This document shows positions 24,631 through 33,526 of a DNA stretch of 64,000 nt, piece by piece. The DNA lies in NCBI GenBank assembly GCA_016715795.1, contig JADJXP010000001.1, positions 744,001 through 808,000 on the forward strand, in the 5' to 3' direction. Source of the stretch: Chloracidobacterium sp. Its GTDB lineage: Bacteria > Acidobacteriota > Blastocatellia > Pyrinomonadales > Pyrinomonadaceae. The stretch's first letter is position 1. Each line of letters starts with the position of its first letter. Made by a program: the position numbers and the translations under genes. The notes beneath the pieces were generated by a model. It ran no database searches. It saw only the letters and a list, made by a program, of their open reading frames with translations, and was not told the DNA's origin.

Positions 24631-26103
24631 ATGGGCGAACAAAGCGGAGCACGAATTGGAGGCGACGACTACCAGCATCTTTATAGCTGGTATTTGTTGT
24701 TGCTCCTGCTCCCGGAGGACAGCGTCTACCATCACGCTTACGTCGAGCATCCAAAGGCCGGCGCGGCTGACGACGTGACGCTGCACCCGAAAGATCCGGC
24801 CAAAGTCGCGGCGAAATACTATCAGGTCAAATGGCACGTTAAGGGTACCAGTCACTACGATTTCAAGCTGTTCACCGAGATCAAGAAACCGAGTAAGACA
24901 TCCCTCCTACAAAAGCTATTTAACAGCTGGAAAGGCTTGACAAATGGTGGCGAGGCCGCGGAAGTCTGGCTGGTCAGCAATTGGTCTTACGCGACGGATA
25001 TCGGTCCTTTCATACGCGAGAACAACGAGCTTGACGAACTGTTCCACAATTGCAGTTCGCGATCGAAAGCCGGTCGAGCCAAGAAAGAATGGCGCGACGC
25101 CGTTGGTGCGACGGAGTCAGAAATGGGAGCGTTCTGCCGCGACCTTCGTTTCCGTCTAGGCTTCGCGGGTACGCCTGAACTCGAGTCCAACATTGACGAT
25201 CGAATGGCGCGTTACGGTTTGAAGAGCGGACAAGGTCCAAGGGACGTCGTGCTCGGGGCTATTAGACGTTTGATCAAGGCGGGTGGCGAGAAAAAGAAGG
25301 TAACCCGCGAATCACTTATAGAGCTGATCGACGAGAACGATCTCTGGGCTGAAGCGGCCGAGAGTCCGAAGGCAAGCCTGACGATCCATGGATGGACGAA
25401 AGAAGTATTCGATACAACTCCGACGGTTCAGCTGGATTGGACGGCTTACATAGATCGCGACACACGGCGAGTACCTTCACAGGAAGAGTGGTTAAAGGAG
25501 CTGCAGCCGGAGTTGAATGCGGCGAAGAAGAAGTTCCACGAACGAGCGGATAACAGATACATCGACTTTCGCGGCAAACTCCCGCTGACGACCCTGCTTG
25601 CGATCGGAGCGGTGTTTCCTGATGTTGGCGGCTTTGCTTTTCGAACCCTGCAGCCGACGGGTTCGGAGAATAATCTCTGGCGGTCCGACACTACGCCGAC
25701 ACAACTTAAATTCGAGCACGAAGCGGCAGCGGGAAGCGGTTCCGGCGACGATGTCGTTGTGTTCTTGGCGGTATCTGGTAGCGGACGTGCCGATGCGGAA
25801 AGATTCTTTAACGAGAACCGCGATAAGTTCTCGGCGCTTATTTATGCGGAGCCGGACGGCGGTGGCGGACAGGCGATTTTGACCGGAGCTGGAGACGCCG
25901 TTGCTCTTGCAAATCATGCGAAGGAGTTGATCCGCAAAACTCGGAGTGAATTTGCCGCAACGCGCATCCACCTGGTTTTGTACGCCCCGGCCTCATTCTG
26001 CCTTTTCTTAGGACAAAAGTTGAACGCGATAGGAACGATAATTACATACGAACGAGACAGTACCGGCGGGTATCAGGAGTCCTTGTCTATCGCGACTGGT
26101 TAA
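24631..26103 (+). CDS. cap4: Cap4-like effector: DUF4297-type endonuclease plus SAVED
   Basis: 490 residues from ATG 24631 (TTG 24616 is an alternative). N-terminal nuclease: SGARIGGDDYQHLYSW, Asp47/Asp48 in AADDVTL and YYQVKW (Gln65-Val-Lys67), a QxK variant of the PD-(D/E)XK core. The C-terminal 170 residues are a SAVED sensor: VVVFLAVSGSGR, a GGGGQAILTGAGD stretch, IHLVLYAPASFCLFLGQKL and a final ITYERDSTGGYQES. SAVED binds the cyclic oligonucleotide, which triggers indiscriminate DNA cutting and abortive infection. It ends the CBASS operon 18 bases after the CD-NTase stop, facing the integrase gene tail to tail. Confidence 0.9.
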   Translation: MGEQSGARIGGDDYQHLYSWYLLLLLLPEDSVYHHAYVEHPKAGAADDVTLHPKDPAKVAAKYYQVKWHVKGTSHYDFKLFTEIKKPSKTSLLQKLFNSWKGLTNGGEAAEVWLVSNWSYATDIGPFIRENNELDELFHNCSSRSKAGRAKKEWRDAVGATESEMGAFCRDLRFRLGFAGTPELESNIDDRMARYGLKSGQGPRDVVLGAIRRLIKAGGEKKKVTRESLIELIDENDLWAEAAESPKASLTIHGWTKEVFDTTPTVQLDWTAYIDRDTRRVPSQEEWLKELQPELNAAKKKFHERADNRYIDFRGKLPLTTLLAIGAVFPDVGGFAFRTLQPTGSENNLWRSDTTPTQLKFEHEAAAGSGSGDDVVVFLAVSGSGRADAERFFNENRDKFSALIYAEPDGGGGQAILTGAGDAVALANHAKELIRKTRSEFAATRIHLVLYAPASFCLFLGQKLNAIGTIITYERDSTGGYQESLSIATG

Positions 26104-26158
26104 CGGCACAAGCTCGATCGAGTAAGGGATTTTGAGTCTCGAAGACATCCGTCTCCAG

Positions 26159-27310
26159 CTAATTCAGCCGATCCGAGACAACCGGGAATGCGGACGTTTC
26201 CGACAGATAAGTGTCCAAAGCGGACGCGACTTTGCTCGTTGTTTCCGCCTTGACGTTGAGGTAGCGAAGAAATGTTTTAAGCTGCGAATGCCCGGTAATT
26301 TTCATGACCTCAGTGTGGGAACAACCGGCCAGGATCATCCTCGTGGTAGCCGTATGACGGCAATCATGAAATCGAAAACCGTTAACACCTGCATCTTCGC
26401 AGAGCGACTTGAAGGCAGTTTTGATCGTATTGGTAACACCAAATACGAGCCCATCTTGGCTCTTTGGCGAATAGCTCCATAGTTTTTCCAGCTCCTCGCG
26501 CAGCCGTCGGGTAATACCTACCGTTCTGGCCTCCTCGGTCTTCGTATTGGTCTGGGGTATGAAGATCTCGCTGGTAGCGAAGCTCACGTCAGCCCAGCGC
26601 ATCCTAAAGAGCTCCCCTCGCCGCATCGCTGTGTCCAAAGCACATATCAACAGAGGTCGTAGATGCTTGCGGCGGCCAATGCAGGCGTCGAGCAAGCGGG
26701 ACTCTTCCTCGATCGATAGAATTCTATCTCGCTCTACTTCAGCTGCCTTGGAAATAATGCCTTTGGTCAACGTGAACGGATTGCGAAGAAGCCATTCGTT
26801 CTGAACCGCATAGTTCAGAATCGTCCTTAAGAGTTCCAGTTCCCGGTTCACCGACGCGATCTTTCGCTGCCCTCCGTAAGTGGTCGGTGTTTTCAACCGT
26901 GTTTGCTTAAACCTCTCAATATCGGCACTTTTGATCGTCCGTATCGGTTTGGCGCCAAAGTACTGTATGAGAGTCTTGAGGGACGATCTGACCGGGATGA
27001 GCGAGCGTCTGCCTGAGACTTTGATACCGTTCGAATACTTGGCCGGCAGTATTTTTTGCTCGGCATAGACGGCCGCGAGTCCTGCAAAAGTCAGTTTGTC
27101 AGATCGGAGCGTATCTTCGCCGTGCTCTTCGAGTTCGCGCCTCATTTCGTCAACGGCACGCTTGGCCGATCTTTTATCCGTAATCGGCTTATACTTTTCC
27201 TTTGACGTACCGGTATCGGTTTTGTACTGAAACCGGGCGTACAAATTACCGTTTATTTCCTTCCAATACCTGGGCGAAGATCGCTTCTTTTTTGTCTGAT
27301 CCGTCTTCAC
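26159..27310 (-). CDS. int: Phage-type tyrosine integrase
   Basis: 383 residues. An N-terminal arm/core-binding region (YFGAKPIRTIKSADIERF, NRELELLRTILNYAV) is followed by the catalytic core: Arg in LDTAMRRGELFRMRW, Lys in TKTEEARTV, HDCRHTATTRM (H-x-x-R), GHSQLKTFLRY with the tyrosine nucleophile. All catalytic residues are present. The gene points away from the nearby tRNA-Asn fragment at 27506, a usual arrangement at the end of an integrated element. Its 3' end faces the CBASS effector. Confidence 0.93.
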   Translation of the reverse strand: MKTDQTKKKRSSPRYWKEINGNLYARFQYKTDTGTSKEKYKPITDKRSAKRAVDEMRRELEEHGEDTLRSDKLTFAGLAAVYAEQKILPAKYSNGIKVSGRRSLIPVRSSLKTLIQYFGAKPIRTIKSADIERFKQTRLKTPTTYGGQRKIASVNRELELLRTILNYAVQNEWLLRNPFTLTKGIISKAAEVERDRILSIEEESRLLDACIGRRKHLRPLLICALDTAMRRGELFRMRWADVSFATSEIFIPQTNTKTEEARTVGITRRLREELEKLWSYSPKSQDGLVFGVTNTIKTAFKSLCEDAGVNGFRFHDCRHTATTRMILAGCSHTEVMKITGHSQLKTFLRYLNVKAETTSKVASALDTYLSETSAFPVVSDRLN

Positions 27311-27413
27311 AATTTCCTTCGTGCAATACCCGAATGCTTCTCATTACCTATAGATTTACCTGCGATCTCCATCTTACTTAATGTTATCGAATGAAACAAC
27401 ATGTTATGCTTGT

Positions 27414-27461
27414 ACGTCTATAACCGCTGAAATAAATGAGGTTATGAGATTTTGTAGACGT
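27414..27461. repeat. Inverted repeat upstream of integrase
   Basis: ACGTCTA at 27414-27420 and TAGACGT at 27455-27461 are inverted copies, 34 bases apart, between integrase start and attachment site. They may be arm-type or excisionase sites. A GTTAAC-GTTGTAA sequence near 27469 echoes part of the attachment core. Confidence 0.35.
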
Positions 27462-27505
27462 AGTTTTGTTAACAGTTGTAATCCAGTTTTTCCTAAAGGA
27501 AACGA

Positions 27506-27550
27506 CTGTTAACCGAAGGGTTGTAAGTTCGAGTCTTACCTGCGGAGCCA
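27506..27550 (+). other. Attachment site: 3' half of tRNA-Asn(GTT)
   Basis: From the anticodon loop CTGTTAA onward the sequence is the 3' part of a tRNA: anticodon-stem half CCGAA, T-arm GTAAG-TTCGAGT-CTTAC with a perfect 5-bp stem, acceptor strand CTGCGGA, discriminator G and an encoded CCA. The anticodon GTT is Asn. The 5' half is absent: upstream bases do not pair with CCGAA or CTGCGGA. This is what an integrase leaves at the distal end when it inserts in the 3' end of a tRNA gene, and the integrase is 196 bases away. Confidence 0.8.
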
Positions 27551-27566
27551 ATTAAATCAATACCAT

Positions 27567-27593
27567 AGCCTGTCAACATTTGACGGGCTTTTG
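27567..27593 (+). terminator. Terminator after the tRNA-Asn fragment
   Basis: AGCCTGTCAA and TTGACGGGCT pair (10 pairs including one G-T) around a 3-base loop, followed by TTTTG. Probably the native terminator of the tRNA gene or the end of the adjoining element. Confidence 0.75.
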
Positions 27594-27650
27594 TTATTTA
27601 TCTAAGAAGTTATCTAACGCATGGTGCTATTAACCTTTGCCAGTCGAGAA

Positions 27651-28565
27651 TTAGCGCCGACCCTCGCAGCTTGTCAGATACGGCATCAGATGTTTTTCTT
27701 TTGAATAAAGTATACGAAATCCGACCTGGAAGAATCCGATAAGTCCTGCATTTCGTTTGCGTAGCAGCGTTGATTTAGAAATCCCGAGGAAAATGGCTGC
27801 CTCAGCTTCACTAAGCAAAGGTTCATTTAGTGGTTCTTGAGGAATATTTGACGGCGGTTGTTCCAAATGCCCGTCGAGGCCGGGTTGCATTGGTTGCCCA
27901 AGTGCCGCCGTTTTTAATAAGGAAGGGTCGCACGCGAATCGTATCGATATCGATTCGCGTGCGACAGTGACCGCTTCACAGAGATGTTCTACGATCAAAC
28001 GTTTGTTCTTTAGGTTAAACGTGGCCCACGATTCCGATAAAGTATGCGAACCAATTCTAAAAGGTTCAAGCTGAGAAAGAAAAACTGATTCAAGGTCATC
28101 TGACGGAATTTTAATGCGACAACGAGGGCAAACATATTTTGTGGAATTCGAAGGCACATTCATCACGCCGCCACATGAGCAAGACACACGACCAGCGAAC
28201 AAGTTGACCGGCTGTTTTACTTCCCGGGTTCCCAGCAAAGTATTGGCCCTTTCCCAAACCTCAATTGATACGATCGGATCGACCTGGATATCGGCGTCTA
28301 TCTCACGGCGAACACCTTTGGCGGTTGTATCTCTTAGTAATCGGTCGATTGCCATGTCTGAGAATTCTGCCCGGTTACGAGTTCGATACCCAAGATCATT
28401 CAAAATTAGTGCGACGGTCTTCTTTCGCCGATGTTTGAGAAAAAGATCAAAAATAAGACGCCGGATTGGTGCTTCGGTCTCATCGATTTCAAGACGCCCG
28501 TCACGCCATCGATAACCAAATGGAGCGGCTCCACCGCGCGATCGAATTTGTTCGGTTTTGTTCAC
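27651..28565 (-). CDS. Recombinase-domain protein without catalytic resolvase domain, with C-terminal HTH
   Basis: 304 residues. The first 85 residues match the DNA-binding 'recombinase' domain of large serine recombinases (APFGYRWRDGRLEID, LILNDLGYRTRNRAEFS, then a RLLRDTTAKG helix), followed by a zinc ribbon (SCSCGGV and YVCPRC). The usual N-terminal resolvase domain with the catalytic serine is missing, although the start is clean: it overlaps the upstream ATPase stop by four bases. The last 55 residues form an excisionase/MerR-type helix-turn-helix (LLSEAEAAIFLGISKSTLL). It may direct another recombinase or act as a DNA-binding factor. It is last in the Ubl-conjugation operon. Confidence 0.7.
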   Translation of the reverse strand: MNKTEQIRSRGGAAPFGYRWRDGRLEIDETEAPIRRLIFDLFLKHRRKKTVALILNDLGYRTRNRAEFSDMAIDRLLRDTTAKGVRREIDADIQVDPIVSIEVWERANTLLGTREVKQPVNLFAGRVSCSCGGVMNVPSNSTKYVCPRCRIKIPSDDLESVFLSQLEPFRIGSHTLSESWATFNLKNKRLIVEHLCEAVTVARESISIRFACDPSLLKTAALGQPMQPGLDGHLEQPPSNIPQEPLNEPLLSEAEAAIFLGISKSTLLRKRNAGLIGFFQVGFRILYSKEKHLMPYLTSCEGRR

Positions 28566-31552
28566 TTTTTGTCCCTCTCGTCCAAAACCTCTAATAAGGT
28601 TTGTCCAATCACCTCTGCCTCGGCAACTGAAATCTCGGCGTATGAAGTTTTAACGCGATAGCCATTGACCTTTACTGCATCCAAGGGCTTGTTGGATGTC
28701 TCATTAGATAAGCTCTCAAGGAAGACATGAAAGTTTTGAGGTTCCAAGAACGATAGTCTGTCGAGTTGTGAGTTTGCAAGTGTTGTCTTTGCGGCTTGTT
28801 CAATATCTCTCAGATGATCCTCACGCAGGGACAATACAACAATGCGGTCATATCCCGCACTGAGGCATTTCTGAATATTTCGCACCTCATACTCCACTGT
28901 GTTTGTCACCGCAATTTCACAAGCTACACGGACAGTGCCGTTATCAAGGGCAACATCGATACGACCGGTTCCACCAAGAACCGATTTTTCTACTGTTGCA
29001 ATGAAGTCGTATTTTTCTGCTATCCGTTTCATTATGCGCTGTAAATACAGGTGCTCATTTTCAGATGGTGAGAGATCCTTTGGATCTACGGTCGGAGGCG
29101 CCGCCCTGTGTGCTGAAACAGTTTCGTTCTCAGGTCTTACCGCACATGACACCGGATAGGTTTTCGCATTTTCTGCGAGGTTTTCAACCAAGCTTTTCGC
29201 AGCAGCAAATTTCTCGCGTGATCGCCGGATAATTTCCGTCTTTTTGCGCTCTAAGACCACAGTCTCGGGCTTAGGGGCTTCATTTGTCTGCAAGTTGAAG
29301 TCGTAATCGGCCCTCTCAACACGGACGATCGCTTCGCCGATCCCAAGATTCTGAAGATCCGCTGCGTCAAATGAAGAAAACCCAGCCGCGAAACGGTCTG
29401 CATCGGTATCTCCAAGCCTGAAACAAATGCGCGTGTAACAATTCGAGACAACACTTGCCGCCACCTCTTGGCTCCGGCTTTGTAATTGTCGAAATTCCTG
29501 ATGACTAAGCGTTAAGCTTATGTTGTATTTGCGGATGCCCGAAAGTATTGGTTCGATGCTAGGTCCTACGAAGTTGTGGAATTCATCAATGTAGATCGCA
29601 AAGAACGGTCTTGAATCGGTGTCCTGCCGGCTAAGTGCAATCTGGTGAAGTTTTGTTACGATCAGAGTTCCCAGAAGATGTGCGTTCTCCAGACCCATCA
29701 TGCCCTGCGAAAGCTTTACCAGCAAAATCTTTTTGTTGTCCATCATCGAGCGGAAGTCCAATTTACTGTCTTTTTGACAGACGATATTGCGAACTAACCG
29801 CTGTCTGAGAAACGCGTCCAAACGGATAAGAATTGATGCTTGAGGTTTGCCGGAAACAAGCGGAAATTCATTGTTCCAAAAGTACCTGACGCTATCGTCA
29901 TGAACGGATGTAAGAAACTCTTCGCGGAACGGTTTCTCGACCAGAAACCGCTTCAGGTCAGCGAGTGTTCCGCCGCGGTCACTCTCGAGAATAGCGAGAA
30001 CCGCATTGGCCAGGGTTGCGTCCATAACATCACCCCAGCTTGTAGCCATGCGTCTGAACGCCGATACGAGATCGGACGCGATCAGTGTTTTCTCGAGATC
30101 GCTATGCGCCTGTAAAACATTGAAGCCGATCGGAAAGTCTGTATCGGACGGGTCGAACAGAATCACGTCATCCATTCTGGCATCAGGCACATTGGCGCAG
30201 ACCGAGTTAACGAGATCTCCAGCCGGATCGAGCAGACAGAGGCCGTTCCCAGCCTGCATATCTTGAATGGCCATATTTAGCAGAAGCGTGGATTTTCCTG
30301 ATCCTGTGCTGCCGATTATATGAACATGTCGAGTGCGTTGATCCTCCGATAAGGACGCCTGCGTGTCGCTACCGTCATGACGGTTCTGACCGAGGATAAG
30401 AGTGTTGCCTGATGCAGCCTTTGGCACAGGCTTCGTTCGAGTGGCGGCCCGTGCGAGCTTTGGCGTTTGAATAGAAGATGCAGGTAAATGAACAAGACCT
30501 GAAAGCTCCGATGTGTTAAGCAGCATGCCCATTCGATAATTAGTGCGTGAAAAGAAAGATAGACGGTGATTGGCCGCTGAATAGCCGTCACAACTCAAAG
30601 CGATAAGCTCATTGCTACGCGGATGACCGAATTGTCTGAGGCTTCCACCTATCTGTTTCAGAAGCGTCCAACAGCGGTCAAAAGAGGATGCCTGACCCAT
30701 GAGACGGATCGAAACAGCAAACAACGGAGTTGCAAATTTATCCTTGATTGACGTTGAGTAATTGGGATTGATCTCGTTAAGCAGTTTTCGTTGTTCCGTA
30801 TCGGCAACGGCTCGAAGCGCTTCATCACCCCATGCTGATTTGGCAGGAATGAACATTACTTGCAACGCAGCACGTTCATCTGACGCGAGCGAAGCAAGGG
30901 AGCCGATGACGCCTGCGAGAGGGTCAGGATTAAAGCTTCGAAACTCGCGAAGCGGCAGCAGAAAACTGTTTGAAAGTCCAAAATCAACAATGACTGTAGG
31001 CGCCAAGCCGCTGAATTTATCAGCAAGAAAACCGTCCCTGCGTACGAGCGTTACGTCGGGAACAGAAGCCTTCCATTGCGATGTAAGATGTTGGACGAGA
31101 GAGACCTCGCACGCGTGTTGGAGTGATATTGTTTCGCGATCACCAAAAATCTCAAATGCAACCGGCGTATTGAAATGACCGATCGACAGTAAAAGTTGTT
31201 CACTTAACGCAGGATTAACGTCCAATTCACGCGGAAGCTGTATATGTATCTCAGCCAAACTGCCCTCACGATAAAAGGTCGAAGGCTGGCCAACTTTTAC
31301 CAGTTTTGTTACAAGCTGTGGTTGTAAAGGAGTCTGATTTACAACGCTTTTTTCAATGAAGCCTCGAATTCCTCCGCCGGTCCGAGCATCATCGATAATC
31401 TGCCTAGGTGGTGCAGGCTCAACGAATATTGGGGTAAATGCCGGTTCAAGTGCTACCGCGACATCGTATAATTTCCATCCACGACAACATTGCTCCCAAG
31501 CTTTGAAAGATCGCGTCCATGCTTCAGCATAATGATGATCCCGGTAATCCAT
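28562..31552 (-). CDS. VirD4/HerA-like ATPase with C-terminal nuclease-like domain
   Basis: 996 residues. A 380-residue N-terminal region of unknown fold precedes the motor: Walker A GSTGSGKS at about 412-420, LLDPAGDLV, FPIGFNVL, Walker B IYIDEFHNF near 655 and a LSGIRKYNISLTLSHQEF sensor helix. The last 110 residues have a GRIDVAL...VACEIAV pattern followed by a YDRIVVLS strand, an Asp...Glu-x arrangement that resembles a restriction-endonuclease-like fold. No membrane helix. It starts 11 bases after the membrane-protein gene and lies in the Ubl operon, so it may be the DNA-acting component or target of the modifier system; transfer of the element is the alternative. Confidence 0.8.
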   Translation of the reverse strand: MDYRDHHYAEAWTRSFKAWEQCCRGWKLYDVAVALEPAFTPIFVEPAPPRQIIDDARTGGGIRGFIEKSVVNQTPLQPQLVTKLVKVGQPSTFYREGSLAEIHIQLPRELDVNPALSEQLLLSIGHFNTPVAFEIFGDRETISLQHACEVSLVQHLTSQWKASVPDVTLVRRDGFLADKFSGLAPTVIVDFGLSNSFLLPLREFRSFNPDPLAGVIGSLASLASDERAALQVMFIPAKSAWGDEALRAVADTEQRKLLNEINPNYSTSIKDKFATPLFAVSIRLMGQASSFDRCWTLLKQIGGSLRQFGHPRSNELIALSCDGYSAANHRLSFFSRTNYRMGMLLNTSELSGLVHLPASSIQTPKLARAATRTKPVPKAASGNTLILGQNRHDGSDTQASLSEDQRTRHVHIIGSTGSGKSTLLLNMAIQDMQAGNGLCLLDPAGDLVNSVCANVPDARMDDVILFDPSDTDFPIGFNVLQAHSDLEKTLIASDLVSAFRRMATSWGDVMDATLANAVLAILESDRGGTLADLKRFLVEKPFREEFLTSVHDDSVRYFWNNEFPLVSGKPQASILIRLDAFLRQRLVRNIVCQKDSKLDFRSMMDNKKILLVKLSQGMMGLENAHLLGTLIVTKLHQIALSRQDTDSRPFFAIYIDEFHNFVGPSIEPILSGIRKYNISLTLSHQEFRQLQSRSQEVAASVVSNCYTRICFRLGDTDADRFAAGFSSFDAADLQNLGIGEAIVRVERADYDFNLQTNEAPKPETVVLERKKTEIIRRSREKFAAAKSLVENLAENAKTYPVSCAVRPENETVSAHRAAPPTVDPKDLSPSENEHLYLQRIMKRIAEKYDFIATVEKSVLGGTGRIDVALDNGTVRVACEIAVTNTVEYEVRNIQKCLSAGYDRIVVLSLREDHLRDIEQAAKTTLANSQLDRLSFLEPQNFHVFLESLSNETSNKPLDAVKVNGYRVKTSYAEISVAEAEVIGQTLLEVLDERDKK

Positions 31553-31563
31553 GACTCCGCCCG

Positions 31564-32259
31564 TTAGTTATAAAATTCACGCAGAAGTGGTCGCTGCTCA
31601 TTCTCAGTTAACGGGCGGACGCCACGCTGGACCAACACGTTTGTTGCCTCAATAACACAGCCACGAATTGCTTGTTCAAAAGCTTCATAAACATCAGTCC
31701 GATAGAACGTCGGCGGGGATATTATGCGTTCAGCTATGAATCCAAAATACGGTATCTCGAACAGGACCATCGAAAACCGCGAGGGGTTTGCCGTATATCG
31801 CCAAGTCACAAGAAGACCAGTGCCAACAGGCACGGCGCTTATGAAACAAACAGCTTCGCGAAACCGGATCAAAAGATATGTACGCCGAGTTGACAACAAA
31901 TGCCATTCCAGACGCGAGACGCGGGAAACGGTGACGCCTATTACCTGACGGAAAACAAATCTGTCTTCGATAACGCTGTAAAGCTCAAGAGGAGATACGG
32001 GATATCGCTCAAAGAAAAGCGGATGACGACGGTAATCAGGCCTCGTGTTGTGGATTGCGTTGACTAGCCACCGACCTATCCGGTAAAGAGTACGAAACGG
32101 CGAAACAAAAATAAGGCCGAAAAACCATCGCGAGATACGTCGCAATACAGGATTTCTCGGTAAAAGATGACGGCAGATCCACGAGAGGCCGAGTGCTATA
32201 AGAACAAGCCAGAAGATCAGTGAGAGACATGCCAAAATTGTGTTTGAGCCATCACTCAT
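31564..32259 (-). CDS. Membrane protein of the Ubl operon
   Basis: 231 residues. A strong transmembrane helix (CLSLIFWLVLIALGLSWI) near the N-terminus, a second hydrophobic stretch (WFFGLIFVSPF), and an amphipathic VCFISAVPVGTGLLVTW segment; the rest is soluble with many Arg and Tyr. I do not recognise the family. It starts two bases after the stop of the second E2-like gene and is followed by the ATPase, so it is surely in the same transcript. It could tether the ATPase at the membrane, as TraG/VirB-like partners do for coupling proteins. Confidence 0.6.
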   Translation of the reverse strand: MSDGSNTILACLSLIFWLVLIALGLSWICRHLLPRNPVLRRISRWFFGLIFVSPFRTLYRIGRWLVNAIHNTRPDYRRHPLFFERYPVSPLELYSVIEDRFVFRQVIGVTVSRVSRLEWHLLSTRRTYLLIRFREAVCFISAVPVGTGLLVTWRYTANPSRFSMVLFEIPYFGFIAERIISPPTFYRTDVYEAFEQAIRGCVIEATNVLVQRGVRPLTENEQRPLLREFYN

Positions 32260-32261
32260 TG

Positions 32262-32627
32262 TTAGTGTGTCAGATTAAACGCTTCCGTCAGCATGGCCTC
32301 AACAAACATGTAAGCATCACCAAAATTTGTTGCTGGTTTTTCAAAATGCAGCTTGAACCACTTGCTATCCGGGGTCAGCAGCTGCATACAGCGGCCGTGA
32401 CGATGCTTGCTGATATACAGCGGCGGATCATACAGATACACTTCTGCAACGTGCTGATCCCGCTGCACGATCATGCCGCGAACATGATCTTTAAGATTGC
32501 CCGCCCGATCATAAATGAGAAAGCGGCCTTTGAAGGTTGTTTGGGCGTTGCCGCTCTCCTGATACCAATCGAGCGGACCGGCAAGGTTCTCGACAAAGAT
32601 CATTAAATGTTTGTTGAATGTGCTCAT
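32262..32627 (-). CDS. Second E2-like (ubiquitin-conjugating fold) protein
   Basis: 121 residues. The C-terminal half follows the E2 pattern: DPPLYISKHRHGRC with a possible catalytic Cys80, a QLL strand, KWFKLHF and a last helix (DAYMFVEAMLTEAF). The same order, PP-x-I-x-x-H-x-H-x-x-C...W-x-x-LH, occurs in the E2-like protein at 34491-34973, so the two are paralogues in one operon. This one lacks the Pro-rich N-terminal extension. The family call rests on motif likeness and on the E1-JAMM-Ubl neighbours, not on a database hit. Starts 23 bases after the E1-like stop. Confidence 0.65.
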   Translation of the reverse strand: MSTFNKHLMIFVENLAGPLDWYQESGNAQTTFKGRFLIYDRAGNLKDHVRGMIVQRDQHVAEVYLYDPPLYISKHRHGRCMQLLTPDSKWFKLHFEKPATNFGDAYMFVEAMLTEAFNLTH

Positions 32628-32650
32628 TTTGATGCTCCTGTCACGATTTT

Positions 32651-33523
32651 TCAGATCATCCCCTCACAAACCTCGCACCCCTGCCGTTTCTTCACCGTTC
32701 CGATGCGATCAGGTGCTATACCTGAAAGATCGGCCTCCCGCCAGTTGAACGGTGTCAGCTCACCCCAACCCATAACGGCCCGATGTGCAAAGAAAACGGT
32801 GAAACCGGCAGTCATAAAACAGCTCGAAACAATCGCTGAAGCGCACGGCATTATCCTTTCGGGGTCAAGATTCGGCAGAGCACACCACAGACATGGTTCT
32901 AGGGGCGATGCATTCTGCAGAAAAACCTGTGTTCGCATCCCGTCGCGACTCAACATGGAAAAGATCGCCGGTATTCCGCGTTTGCGAGCTTCCTTAACGA
33001 CATGTAGCCGGCACTCATTATTATCGACGCCGGCGATAATCAAATCGGCGGGCAGCGTATACTTCTCAAGGGCGTCTTCAAACGTCATTCCAATGCCGGT
33101 GACGACCGCGCCGGCCATCGCTTGCGCGGCAATATGCCTTGCAAGCCGCTTGCCCTTTGGCTCGCCAAGATCATCAGCGTAAAAGAACTGCCGAGATAGG
33201 TTGGTGCGGTCGACGCGGTCCGCGTCAACGATCGTGATCGATCGCGCTCCGCTCCTTGCCAAACAAACAGCAACCCAGCTACCGAGACCGCCGCCGCCAA
33301 TCACGAGGAACCTTGCCGGTTCGAGCAGATCCTGCCGATGAGCCGGAATACCATCATGCCGGGCGAAAAGGTCAGGTTCCGCTTCATGTGTTGCCTTTAC
33401 CTCTTCAGAGCATGCGATTTCCATTGGATCGCCGATGTCGAACAGTTCTTCCGGAAATTCTGCAAAGGTGTCGCTCGGTTCTGACACTTCTTCATCGATA
33501 TTGATCTGTGAACCTGTCATCAC
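32651..33523 (-). CDS. E1-like ThiF-family activating enzyme
   Basis: 290 residues. After a 60-residue acidic N-terminal part there is a Rossmann ATP site VIGGGGLGS (GGGGLG at 76-81), VDADRVDRTNLSRQF with the Asp and Arg of adenylating enzymes, and a GEPKGKRLA lysine. Zinc-type cysteines are CLWC (near 228) and CEVC at the C-terminus; other cysteines (MPCASAIVSSC) offer a catalytic candidate. ThiF-type proteins adenylate the C-terminus of a Ubl. Its stop is separated by 23 bases from the second E2-like gene and its start lies 3 bases from the JAMM gene, so all are co-expressed. Confidence 0.88.
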   Translation of the reverse strand: MMTGSQINIDEEVSEPSDTFAEFPEELFDIGDPMEIACSEEVKATHEAEPDLFARHDGIPAHRQDLLEPARFLVIGGGGLGSWVAVCLARSGARSITIVDADRVDRTNLSRQFFYADDLGEPKGKRLARHIAAQAMAGAVVTGIGMTFEDALEKYTLPADLIIAGVDNNECRLHVVKEARKRGIPAIFSMLSRDGMRTQVFLQNASPLEPCLWCALPNLDPERIMPCASAIVSSCFMTAGFTVFFAHRAVMGWGELTPFNWREADLSGIAPDRIGTVKKRQGCEVCEGMI

Positions 33524-33526
33524 TTT

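Noticed and set aside
27421..27550. Complete tRNA gene
   Set aside because: Only the 3' half is tRNA-like; no 5' acceptor or D-arm can pair with it.
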